Assembly (NCBI GenBank): GCA_902459845.2
Contig: CABPSV020000394.1
Coordinates: forward strand, 1 to 17,423
Direction: 5' to 3'
Source: Hepatocystis sp. ex Piliocolobus tephrosceles
Lineage: Eukaryota > Apicomplexa > Aconoidasida > Haemosporida > Plasmodiidae
Length of the DNA stretch: 17,423 nt
Of this stretch, positions 10,020 through 17,423 are shown piece after piece. Every line of letters starts with the position of its first letter. Position 1 is the stretch's first letter. The notes under the pieces are model-generated. The model did no database searches, was not told the DNA's origin, and worked only from the letters and a program-made list of their open reading frames with translations. The position numbers and the translations under genes are program-made.

Positions 10020-10081
<62 letters not shown>

Positions 10082-10178
10082 AAGCAACTTGTGGTTAACT
10101 ACTTAAAGCATTTTTTTCCCATTTTCATAAAAATATAATACCTATAATAAAAACGTGGGCTTCTATATCTAAAAAAAG
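9877..10178. other. Gap between the PUF gene and the next + strand gene
   Basis: This 302-bp spacer must hold both the PUF 3' end and the 5' flank of the downstream gene. It has a TGTATATA octamer at 9899-9906, an (AT)14 run at 9966-9993 and an uninterrupted A59 tract at 10021-10079. No further gene is seen. Gene spacing this short between same-strand genes is tight for Plasmodium. Confidence 0.8.
9899..9906 (+). promoter_or_regulatory. Candidate Pumilio response element in the PUF 3' flank
   Basis: The sequence TGTATATA lies 22 bases after the PUF stop codon. It equals the consensus Pumilio target UGUAUAUA predicted from this protein's own repeats. The motif is frequent by chance in A/T-rich DNA (it also occurs for example at 230-237), so this is a candidate only. 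Confidence 0.35.
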
Positions 10179-10512
10179 ATGGAAAAGCAGATGATAAAAA
10201 AAAAAGGGTTTGAATATGGGAAAATATATGTCTTTTACGATGAAATATATGATACATACATAAAGGAAAATAAAAAAAAGAACTATTTTGAAAAAAAGCT
10301 TAAGTTTCCAAATCCAAGTGTACTAATAATTAAAGTACTAAGTGAACTTTATAATTTAAAAGATAAAATAGAATATATATCTTGTAGCTCTTTTAAAATA
10401 GTAAATACGTATAGTTATTATAATGGACAGAAAAGGAGTATATATGAAACATTGCTTATTTTACATTCCATAAGTAGTGGAAAAAGGATAGAGACCCAAG
10501 CTAAACCTACTA

Positions 10513-10546
<34 letters not shown>

Positions 10547-11837
10547 CACTACTAATACTACTAATACTACTACTACCACTACTAATACTACTACTACTAC
10601 TATTACCAAAACATCCAAGTCCAATAATGCAGAGATTAACCATTCTAATAACAATAATTACAATTACAATAACACAGAAATAGACATACAGTCATGTAAT
10701 AAAAAAAACCCAAACTTACTATTATTTCACATTTTAAATGATTTAAACGATATATACGAATATTTTTTATATATTGATAAAAATTGTTATAAAAACTACA
10801 CTTGTAAATTTTTTATAAATTTGAGTTACAATATAGTAAAAAAATATTTAAAATTACAATATATGAATGTTTATGTATCAAAAAAATTTAAAAATATATC
10901 ATTCGATTATATATTAAATAAATTTATTAAATTGTTAAATATTTTTAGTAATGAACTTAAACTTGGAAAAAACTTTTTACAAATAGAGTGTGTTATTTTT
11001 TTTGTATATTTTTATGTTTTTTTAAATGTACCTTTATATATTTATCCATGGAGTGAAAAAGGTACTATGACTAAAATGAATAAAAAAATATTTAAAGATG
11101 GAAATATGAATATGATTATATACCAAATTCAAGATATTAAACACAATTTTTTTCGTCAAATAATTTTAAATAATACAGTTAACACGTTATATAGCAATTC
11201 TTATGAGGTTTACGATTTTAACATGGCTATATTGATTAATAATGCACCTGTGGAAAAAAACAACAATTTCTTTAATTGGGATAACTGGAGTAATTTTAAT
11301 TTTGTATACAATACTGATATTTTTACAAAGGGAGATGGTGAGGAAAAAGTGGTTGAAAAGGGGACGGAAAAAGTGGTTGAAAAGGGGACGGAAAAAGTGG
11401 TTGAAAAGGGGACGGAACAAGTGGTTGAAAAGGGGACGGAACAAGTGGTTGAAAAGGGGACGGAACAAGTAGCTGAAAAAGAGAAAAAAAAATCGACTGA
11501 AAAGGGGACGAAAAAATCGACTGAAAAGGGGACGGAAAAATCGACTGAAAAGGGGAAGAAAAAATCTACTGAAAAGGGGAAGAAAAAATCGACCGAACAT
11601 ATGACAGGGCAAAAAGAAACAGGAAAATATATCAATTTAAATCAGTATAGCTTACTAAGAAATATAGGATATAATACTTTCAAACAATTTTATATACCGC
11701 ATTTTTATTACTTGACAATTTTAAAAAAATTATTTTTGTTTGATATGAAAATGCAAATAATAAAATATTTTTTTTATGATATAGCAATACGAATAGTACA
11801 AATGGATAAAAACTACATACAAAAAGGGGAAGCATAA
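10179..11837 (+). CDS. Plasmodium protein of unknown function, 552 aa
   Basis: I do not recognise this single-exon protein. The ATG at 10179 sits in an A-rich context after the A59 tract. Residues 1-108 are non-repetitive and Lys/Tyr-rich. Residues 111-142 are an almost pure Thr/Asn repeat. Residues about 170-385 are non-repetitive, aromatic and Ile/Asn/Lys-rich, with one hydrophobic stretch near 268-290 (IECVIFFVYFYVFLNVPLYI) that may be a membrane segment or a buried helix. Residues 390-477 are eleven charged octapeptides (KVVEKGTE drifting to KSTEKGKK). The last 65 residues are again non-repetitive and hydrophobic. No signal peptide or catalytic motif is visible. Complex segments on both sides of the repeats argue that this is a real gene with repeat insertions. 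Confidence 0.8.
10509..10604 (+). repeat. ACT/AAT trinucleotide-type coding repeat (Thr/Asn)
   Basis: Tandem Thr codons (ACT, ACC) with periodic Asn (AAT) form 9-15 bp sub-units such as ACTAATACTACT. They encode residues 111-142 of the unknown 552-aa protein, inserted between two non-repetitive segments. Confidence 0.9.
11346..11609 (+). repeat. 24-bp coding repeat, charged octapeptides
   Basis: Eleven tandem 24-bp units. The first five read KVVEKGTE or QVVEKGTE, the sixth is a transition (QVAEKEKK) and the last five read KSTEKGTK, KSTEKGKK and similar. On the + strand the array is purine-rich with recurrent AAAAGGGGA blocks. The encoded segment (residues 390-477) alternates Lys and Glu and is probably an extended helical or disordered linker. 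Confidence 0.9.
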
Positions 11838-12267
11838 CTAAAAAAAAAGAGGAGAAAAAAAGAGGAGAAAAAAAGAGGAGAAAAAAAGAGGAGAAAAAAA
11901 GGGGAGAAAAAAAGGGGAGAAAAAAAGGGGAGAAAAAAAGAGGAGAAAAAAAGGGGAGAAAAAAAGAGGAGAAAAAAAGGGGAGAAAAAAAGGGGAGAAA
12001 AAAAGGGGAGAAAAAAAGGGGAGAAAAAAAGGGGAGAAAAAAAGGGAAGAAAAAAAGGGGAGAAAAAAAGGGAAGAAAAAAAAAAAAAAAAAAAAGAACA
12101 GAAAAAAAAAAGAAAAAATAAGAAAAGACGAGAAAAAAAAAAGAAGACATTTTTGTGTAGTTAGTATCAAATTGAGTAAAAAAAATATTTATATGTGTTG
12201 TAAGACGTGGGTAGAAGTAAATATTAGTTGATAATGGTACAAACTTTGGGGAAAAAATGTGTATACA

Positions 12268-12308
<41 letters not shown>

Positions 12309-12319
12309 TTTTTTTTTTT
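11838..12319. other. Convergent intergenic gap
   Basis: This 482-bp spacer lies between the stop codons of the unknown + strand gene and the - strand RAP gene, so it contains both 3' UTRs. It holds the 13-bp purine minisatellite, A-rich sequence to about 12150 and an (AT)17 run at 12271-12304. No gene is seen. Long open frames on the - strand across the array are an artefact of a stop-free 13-bp repeat. Confidence 0.85.
11849..12082 (+). repeat. 13-bp purine minisatellite GGGGAGAAAAAAA, 18 units
   Basis: Eighteen units in perfect 13-bp register with no indels, starting 12 bases after the stop codon at 11837. Units 1-4, 8 and 10 begin GAGGAG; units 16 and 18 begin GGGAAG; the other ten begin GGGGAG. 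The + strand is entirely purine. Thirteen is not a multiple of three, so the array is non-coding and probably lies in the 3' UTR of the upstream gene. Confidence 0.95.
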
Positions 12320-15300
12320 TTAAAAAGATTCTAAAACAGTCTTCACGTACTCTTTTTTTTTGTCATGACTTAACGAAGATAAATATTTTGTATTAATAAA
12401 CCCAACATTATAACCAAACAATTTCAAATGGTGCGAAATTATTTTTGAATCGCCTAATGTTCTACATATATCATTTCTTGTTGTATCTTCAGTTAACATA
12501 AGTACTTGTCTTTTATTTTTAATATATATATCTAATATATAAGGTCCATATATATCTACTAAAACATCATGTGTTATTTGTAACTCATTTAATACGTCAG
12601 ATAAAAATGTAATAATTCCACGAAAAGAATATAAATTTTCTTTTCTTTTTAAATAAAAAATTTTTAAACTTTCTAAGACACAGATTTTGGGTAAGTCAAA
12701 ATTTAACCATTTAAATTGTATCATATGTGATAACCATAATATACAAATTTGATATTTTTTTTTTTCCCAAAAAGTATTTTTTGCTATTTTTCTCCATATA
12801 AAAGAGAAAAAATATGTATTAACATGATATAAATTAGATAATACTAATGCATAGGATATATTAATGGATGTTTCCTCACATATTTCGTCAATATAATCTT
12901 CTAAATAATTAACTATAGATATAATACAATTATCTATAACTTTGTTTGTAAAATTAAAATATGATAAAGATTCCATTAAAATGGAAATATCTTTTAGGGT
13001 TAATACTGCCTTTGTTCTGTTAATATATAAATTGGTAAAATAAGTAGTAAATTTTTGTGCACTTAAAATAAGACAATTTGGAAAAAATAAATTCATTTTT
13101 TTAAATGATCTTAATATTATAAATATATTTTCATAAGTAAATTTTTCAAAATTGTTTTCTAAAATTTTAGACATATGAAAAAAAAGTCGATCATGTTCTA
13201 AATGATAAATTTTATGTTTAGAAAAAGCATCAGCTATTATACTCAAATTAAAAGGACTTAAATATTGACTATAATAATAAACAATTTTTTCAGCCATTTT
13301 AAAATACAAAGGATTATATGAATAAACATTTTTATATATTTCTATACTTTTAAGAAATAGGTCTAAATCTAAAAATATAGGACAACAGTAGTTGTATTTT
13401 GTTAAATAGTTTGTGTTGGTATTGATATTTGCAATGCTACTTTCTATTGTGTTTGTTTCTACTTTTACTATGTTATAACTTTTATCTTCTCCCTTACATT
13501 GTTCAACCTCATTTAAATCATAATTTTTATTATAATATTGATCAGGGATAGTGATATTTGCATTTGTCGTATTTTTATCACTTATACTAGCCATATTATT
13601 TGTATTTTGGAATTTATCAATAATATTATTCGAATATTTATGATTTTTTATATTAAAAAAAGTTAACAATTGATGAAAAGGTATAGGAAAATTAATATTA
13701 TATTTATAATTCATATAAGTATAATTATTTAATTGTTCATAGTGGTATTCTTGTATATTTTTTTTGTTCATACAAATTATATTATTTAATAAAATCGAAT
13801 CGATTAATTTATTATATATATCTAAATTATAATATCCAGCCCATATATATGTATTAAAACATTGTAATAATAAATGTATTGTCGAATTTATATGAGAGGT
13901 AAATAAAGTATTAGATTCTAACTGTTGTTTAATATATATATCAAATTTTTTTAAAGGATTTATAAATGCATTAAATAAAATAAAATGTTTAAAGTTTAAT
14001 TCTTTAAGTGATATTAAAATATAACATATAGATATAACATCAAAATGTTTTCTATTTTTATAAATATCATCCATAAGTAAATTAAATCTTTCATCTAATA
14101 CAATTATTTCTTCTACATTTCGATTAATTTGGTATTTATTTTCGCTTTCTAATAGCTTTTTATCGTTTAATATATTAAATATATGTTCATATTTTCCCAT
14201 CAGTTTTTTTTCGATTATATCAAGACCTGTTTCGTACATATTATAATTTGTAACTTTGTTTTGATTGGCATGATTAACTGAAAGAGTTATATTACTTTCA
14301 TTTTTTTTATGTCCCATTTGATTTGATTCGTTAGGATATATATCGTTTAAAACACATTCTTTGTCCAATTTGTTTTGTTCTGCCTTTATGTATTTAGAAA
14401 TGGATATAAATAAATCGTTCGTTGCTGAGTCATGTGTTAATCCATGTGTTAATCCTTGTGCTCCACTTCCTTCCTTCATTTTTTTTTCTTTATTTTGTTT
14501 GTGTTCATTAACAAAACCAGCTAACATACGTATTGCTGTTATTAAATTTTGTAAAAACAAAGCCCCCCTATGTGTTACTAAAGCAGATAAAACATCTTCA
14601 TGCGTTTGACATTTTAACAGATGTTTATCCATTTCTAAGCAAATGTCATTTATATATATCATAGAATTTGTTTCCTCAATAATTTTTTCAAGTAAGTTAA
14701 TATTATTGTTTTTGTAAGACTTCGTGTTTTCAGTTGCGTGGACATTTGTATAATCAGTATTTTGGATATTCACCACAGTATCTGTAACGGTATCTGTAAT
14801 AGTATTAGTGACAGTATTTGTGACAGTATTTGTGACAGTATCTGTGACAGTATTTGTGACAGTATCTGTGACAGTATTTGTTACAGTATCTGTGACAGTA
14901 TTTGTTACAGTATCTGTGATAGTATCTGTGACAGTATTAGTGACAGTATTTGTGACAGTATCTGTAATAGTATTAGTGACAGTATTTGTGACAGTATTTG
15001 TGACAGTATTTGTGACAGTATCTGTGATAGTATCTATGTGGGATAGTTTTCCCGAATTTTTTATTTCATTTACACATAAGTCATCTTTGTGCATATTAAA
15101 ACCCTTTTTCAATTCCACGTCGTGATTAATTGTATATCTATTTTTTTTATTCGAATAAATGTGTTTGTTATTAGATCTTATAAATCTTTTGCTCCTAGTT
15201 ACAAGATGTGGACAAACATTGTTATAATACTTTGGGGATGATGTTAATACGTTCGTGTGATAAAATAAACTATTATTATCGCTTTTTTTTTTAATCATAG

Positions 15301-15391
15301 AATGGCTACTCCATTTGTGTCTATGTTTATACAAAACAAATGTTTTTAGTTGCCTACGTTCAACTAAGAAACAACACAATTTATTAAACAT
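12320..15391 (-). CDS. RAP-domain protein, probably mitochondrial RNA-binding
   Basis: Single-exon gene of 1023 residues. The C-terminus (about residues 945-1020) fits a RAP domain: a DIYGPYILDI start, central strands around KRQVLMLTE, then HHLKLFGYNVGFINTKYLSSL, the usual RAP ending of a helix, G-Y-x-V and a hydrophobic residue before a short helix. Residues about 690-930 are Leu/Ile/Phe/Tyr-rich helical pairs such as MAEKIVYYYSQYLSPFNLSIIADAF, resembling the OPR/FAST-type arrays found before RAP domains. The N-terminus (MFNKLCCFLVERRQLK) is basic with no acidic residue before E11, as in mitochondrial presequences. Residues about 119-205 are a Thr-Val/Ile-Thr-Asn/Asp repeat. RAP proteins are expanded in apicomplexans and act in organellar RNA processing or stability, including fragmented mitochondrial rRNA. 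The RAP call is strong, the organelle inferred. The precise RNA target is unknown. Confidence 0.85.
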   Translation of the reverse strand: MFNKLCCFLVERRQLKTFVLYKHRHKWSSHSMIKKKSDNNSLFYHTNVLTSSPKYYNNVCPHLVTRSKRFIRSNNKHIYSNKKNRYTINHDVELKKGFNMHKDDLCVNEIKNSGKLSHIDTITDTVTNTVTNTVTNTVTNTITDTVTNTVTNTVTDTITDTVTNTVTDTVTNTVTDTVTNTVTDTVTNTVTNTVTNTITDTVTDTVVNIQNTDYTNVHATENTKSYKNNNINLLEKIIEETNSMIYINDICLEMDKHLLKCQTHEDVLSALVTHRGALFLQNLITAIRMLAGFVNEHKQNKEKKMKEGSGAQGLTHGLTHDSATNDLFISISKYIKAEQNKLDKECVLNDIYPNESNQMGHKKNESNITLSVNHANQNKVTNYNMYETGLDIIEKKLMGKYEHIFNILNDKKLLESENKYQINRNVEEIIVLDERFNLLMDDIYKNRKHFDVISICYILISLKELNFKHFILFNAFINPLKKFDIYIKQQLESNTLFTSHINSTIHLLLQCFNTYIWAGYYNLDIYNKLIDSILLNNIICMNKKNIQEYHYEQLNNYTYMNYKYNINFPIPFHQLLTFFNIKNHKYSNNIIDKFQNTNNMASISDKNTTNANITIPDQYYNKNYDLNEVEQCKGEDKSYNIVKVETNTIESSIANINTNTNYLTKYNYCCPIFLDLDLFLKSIEIYKNVYSYNPLYFKMAEKIVYYYSQYLSPFNLSIIADAFSKHKIYHLEHDRLFFHMSKILENNFEKFTYENIFIILRSFKKMNLFFPNCLILSAQKFTTYFTNLYINRTKAVLTLKDISILMESLSYFNFTNKVIDNCIISIVNYLEDYIDEICEETSINISYALVLSNLYHVNTYFFSFIWRKIAKNTFWEKKKYQICILWLSHMIQFKWLNFDLPKICVLESLKIFYLKRKENLYSFRGIITFLSDVLNELQITHDVLVDIYGPYILDIYIKNKRQVLMLTEDTTRNDICRTLGDSKIISHHLKLFGYNVGFINTKYLSSLSHDKKKEYVKTVLESF
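14778..15038 (-). repeat. 12-bp coding repeat (TNTV/TDTV) in the RAP protein
   Basis: About 21 tandem 12-bp units, on the + strand ACAGTATTTGTG or ACAGTATCTGTG. The coding strand reads alternating Thr-Asn/Asp-Thr-Val/Ile tetrapeptides, residues about 119-205. The array sits between the basic N-terminus and the first non-repetitive segment. It is poor in Asn runs and rich in beta-branched residues, unlike other repeats in this window. Confidence 0.9.
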
Positions 15392-15929
15392 TTATATAAG
15401 AATATTTTTTTTTTTTTTTAAAAAACTAAAATAAAACAAAATGTCAAAAAAAAAAAAAAAAAAAAAAAAAAACAATAAATAAAGTGGATATAAACTACCG
15501 TAGTTTATGTGGTTCAGTTGTGAACACAACATTTTTTTGTTTTTTATTTTTTGTTTTTTATTTTTATTTTATTATTTTTATTTTTTTATTTTTATTTTTT
15601 TATTTTTATTTTTTTATTTTTTTTTTACTCTTTCTTGTGCATTTTACTTTTCATTTTAGTTTTACATAAAATATGGTTAAACACGTGAACATAGCAGTAG
15701 TCATTGTTTAAAATAGCTTGTAATGCTTTATATGTTAAAAATGTAGGATTCTGAACAGGTGTTTTTCAAATTATCAAAAAAATGAAGGTACTTTTTTTTT
15801 TTTTTTTTTTTGTTACCTTATATGTATACATTTTACAGATGCAATTTTTTAGTATGTTAACATAGTAATAAGAAAAGAGGATTTTAAAGGGTTGCTTAAT
15901 TATGGTAACACGGTTTATTATTTTAATAC

Positions 15930-15930
<1 letters not shown>

Positions 15931-15976
<46 letters not shown>

Positions 15977-15987
15977 TATTTTTTTTT
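15931..15987. repeat. A30-(TA)9-T tract
   Basis: Thirty A, then nine TA steps, then a T run. The outer A and T arms are partly complementary around the TA core, giving a potential fold-back in the middle of the divergent promoter region. Confidence 0.75.
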
Positions 15988-16336
15988 ATTTGTTCTTTAT
16001 TTTATTTTGTCATACAATTATAATTTAACCAACTGGTTAAGTAAAGGAGAACTATAAATTTTCGTTTTCACATGTATATATTATTAAACATTAAGCTAGC
16101 ACAATTTATGTCATATCTGATATAAATGCAAGTACATTCTTCTCCACATCTTACTGTCATCTTATTTTTTTCTTTTTATTATGATAATGCCATTATGCGC
16201 GTATTGAAATAGCAAATGAATAACCTGTGTTGACAAAAAATAAAATAAAAAAAAAAAAAAAAAAAAGCGCATACATACGTACATATAAATATATATATAT
16301 AACATATACATGTAATATGTTAATGCTTTGTCATCT

Positions 16337-16350
16337 CCCCCCCTTCCCCC
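16337..16350. promoter_or_regulatory. C7-TT-C5 tract near the SHMT-like start
   Basis: CCCCCCCTTCCCCC lies 53 bases before the SHMT-like ATG, in sequence otherwise nearly free of C and G. On the - strand it reads as two G tracts. G-rich promoter boxes are known in Plasmodium and other apicomplexans, and poly-pyrimidine could also serve as a transcript leader feature. The regulatory role is inference. Confidence 0.4.
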
Positions 16351-16403
16351 TCATTTACATATACCCTTTTTTTTTTTCTTTTTTTTTTTTTTTCAAATAA
16401 ATT

Positions 16404-17423
16404 ATGAAAAATGCGTGTGGTTTTTTAAAAAAATCAAAATGGAGCTATAGAAGATTTATTAGTTCCTCTTCCTTAAGAAACCATAGTAGTTTGAGAGATG
16501 TAGACGATGAGAGTTTTCATTTATTATTACAATATCAAAATAAAAATTGTATTAATTTATCAGTATGTAACAATATACTTCCTAAATATATAAGAGAATA
16601 TTTAACTTATGATTTAAACAAAAATATTTTTATTAATGTAAAATGTTGGAACATGGTGAAAGATAGAGCACTAAAAAGTTTTAACTTAGAAAAGAAATAT
16701 TGGGGATGTACATTTAATTGCCAAAATTATGAAGAGAATATGATGGATATAGAAAATTATTACTTTCTTTTTAAAATTTTAAAAAATTTAGTAAATTATA
16801 AAAGCAAAATAATTATAATTAGTTATTCGTTAACAAAAAATGTGGTAGAAAATGAAAAAAATGAAGGGTACGGATCAAACGAACAAAACAAGTCGAATGT
16901 GAATAAAACCATATTAGATGATTATTATAATGTATTATACATACAAAATAATAAAGAAATAAATTATTTTGAAATAAAAAAAAAATACGAAGAACTAAAA
17001 CCTGATGTTTTATATATTGACGAAACACATAATCCTTTTCATTTTGAATATGAACAGCTTAAAAATTTTAGAAATATAAATAAGTGTATTGTTATAACTA
17101 ATATAAGTAATAAAGGAAATATTATATCTCAGAATTTAATTCCTTCTCCATTTGCTGTATCAGACATTGTATTTTCTTATTATAATGAAAATATGCGAGC
17201 ATATAATTGTTACATAATATTTTATAAAACAGGATTTAAATGCATTGATGGAAAAGGGCAATTAATTTCTTATGAATATGAACAGAAATTGGAAAATACG
17301 TTACTCCAAAATAATACAATACATAATAATAATAATAATAATACAATACATAATAATAATAATACAATACATAATAATAATAATAATACAATACATAATA
17401 ATAATACAATACATAATAATAAT
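16404..17423 (+). CDS. SHMT: Serine hydroxymethyltransferase-like protein, mitochondrial type, 5' part only
   Basis: The frame is open from ATG 16404 to the window end (340 codons; the 3' part is missing). SHMT normally converts serine and tetrahydrofolate to glycine and methylene-tetrahydrofolate using PLP. Family matches are RALKSFNLEKKYWG (residues 88-101; usual RAL-x-F-x-L-x-x-x-WG), PDVLYIDETHN (200-210) and LIPSPFAVSDIVF (245-257; usual VIPSPF-x-x-x-DVV). Counting ungapped from PSPF, the PLP-binding Lys of the THKTLRG motif is Glu262 and the PLP-ring Asp of MADMAH is Asn233. The Glu of the SEN motif is Asn56. About 13 residues are missing where the YSEGYPGARYYGG loop belongs. It is therefore probably a pseudoenzyme, as I recall for the P. 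falciparum mitochondrial SHMT. The N-terminus (basic, WSYRRFISSSS) fits a cleavable mitochondrial presequence. The frame enters an Asn-rich insert at about residue 303. Confidence 0.85.
   Translation, partial: MKNACGFLKKSKWSYRRFISSSSLRNHSSLRDVDDESFHLLLQYQNKNCINLSVCNNILPKYIREYLTYDLNKNIFINVKCWNMVKDRALKSFNLEKKYWGCTFNCQNYEENMMDIENYYFLFKILKNLVNYKSKIIIISYSLTKNVVENEKNEGYGSNEQNKSNVNKTILDDYYNVLYIQNNKEINYFEIKKKYEELKPDVLYIDETHNPFHFEYEQLKNFRNINKCIVITNISNKGNIISQNLIPSPFAVSDIVFSYYNENMRAYNCYIIFYKTGFKCIDGKGQLISYEYEQKLENTLLQNNTIHNNNNNNTIHNNNNTIHNNNNNTIHNNNTIHNNN
17305..17423 (+). repeat. Coding repeat TIHNNNN in the SHMT-like protein, cut by the window end
   Basis: Units of ACAATACATAAT followed by 2-6 AAT codons encode TIHNN(N)n from about residue 305. 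The array continues past the end of the window. It follows GKGQLISYEYEQKLENTL and so interrupts the SHMT fold downstream of the lost PLP-lysine region. Confidence 0.9.

Larger units (their letters stand above)
15392..16403. other. Divergent promoter region between the RAP and SHMT-like genes
   Basis: A 1012-bp gap lies between two start codons pointing away from each other, so both promoters must lie here. It contains A27 (15446-15472), an A30-(TA)9-T block (15931-15987), a small inverted repeat TTAACC-AACT-GGTTAA (16025-16040), a C-rich tract (16337-16350) and T tracts. A short upstream ORF of 17 codons (16072-16125) precedes the SHMT-like start. The stretch 15640-15920 is of higher complexity than the rest but shows no convincing gene. 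Confidence 0.8.

Noticed and set aside
11680..12170. FFSPLFFSPFF open frames on the minus strand of the convergent gap
   Set aside because: A stop-free 13-bp repeat keeps all frames open. The composition is wholly repeat-derived and there is no complex sequence.
14738..15125. CDSI and TVFV repeat frames on the plus strand over the RAP gene
   Set aside because: They are shadows of the 12-bp coding repeat of the RAP protein, which has complex conserved sequence on the minus strand.
15484..15669. 61-codon plus-strand frame in the divergent promoter region
   Set aside because: Mostly Phe/Ile/Tyr from T-rich DNA. There is no recognisable motif, and the composition matches random A/T-rich sequence.
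15780..15867. Possible mini-gene with intron: ATGAAG, GTAC donor, T tract, TTTTACAG acceptor, then a short frame
   Set aside because: The splice signals look plausible, but the joined frame is only about ten codons. There is no supporting similarity, and T tracts before AG are everywhere here.
16025..16040. TTAACC-AACT-GGTTAA inverted repeat as an operator or terminator
   Set aside because: Six-base arms of mostly A/T sequence are expected by chance in a 1 kb gap, and there is no T run or gene end next to it.

Overview
The window is nuclear DNA from a malaria parasite, most likely Plasmodium of the subgenus Laverania (P. falciparum or a close ape-infecting relative). This rests on the extreme A+T content, the homopolymer tracts and (TA)n runs in every non-coding gap, the short T-rich GT-AG introns, the Asn-rich low-complexity inserts in the proteins, and gene families typical of Plasmodium. 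I cannot assign the species or chromosome from sequence alone.

Layout. Positions 1-2191 are a long intergenic/5' region with no supportable gene; it holds a (TA)21 palindrome, a degenerate 16-17 bp minisatellite and a T46/A47 inverted tract. Positions 2202-9876 (+) form a four-exon gene for a large (about 2377 aa) Pumilio/PUF RNA-binding protein. Its eight PUF repeats are split over the four exons and flanked by huge Asn-rich regions (probably PUF1). Positions 10179-11837 (+) encode an unrecognised 552-aa conserved-looking protein with Thr/Asn and charged octapeptide repeats. A 13-bp purine minisatellite starts just after its stop codon, in the gap to the next, convergent gene. Positions 12320-15391 (-) encode a 1023-aa mitochondrial-type RAP-domain protein. 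A 1.0 kb divergent promoter region separates it from the last gene. Positions 16404-17423 (+, running off the window) hold the N-terminal 340 codons of a mitochondrial serine hydroxymethyltransferase-like protein. It keeps the SHMT fold signature but has lost the PLP-binding lysine and other active-site residues.

How the genes may work together. Two of the four genes act on RNA: the PUF protein on cytoplasmic mRNA, and the RAP protein probably on organellar RNA. The RAP and SHMT-like genes share a divergent promoter region and both have mitochondrial-type N-termini, so co-expression is plausible but is inference. The PUF gene contains sequence matches to its own predicted target motif in its 3' flank and third intron, which suggests, without proving, autoregulation.

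The most interesting points are the SHMT-like pseudoenzyme, PUF intron 1 being open in frame up to a TAG that is also the splice acceptor (a retained form would carry a poly-Phe tail and no RNA-binding domain), and the in-register GGGGAGA7 array downstream of the unknown gene.
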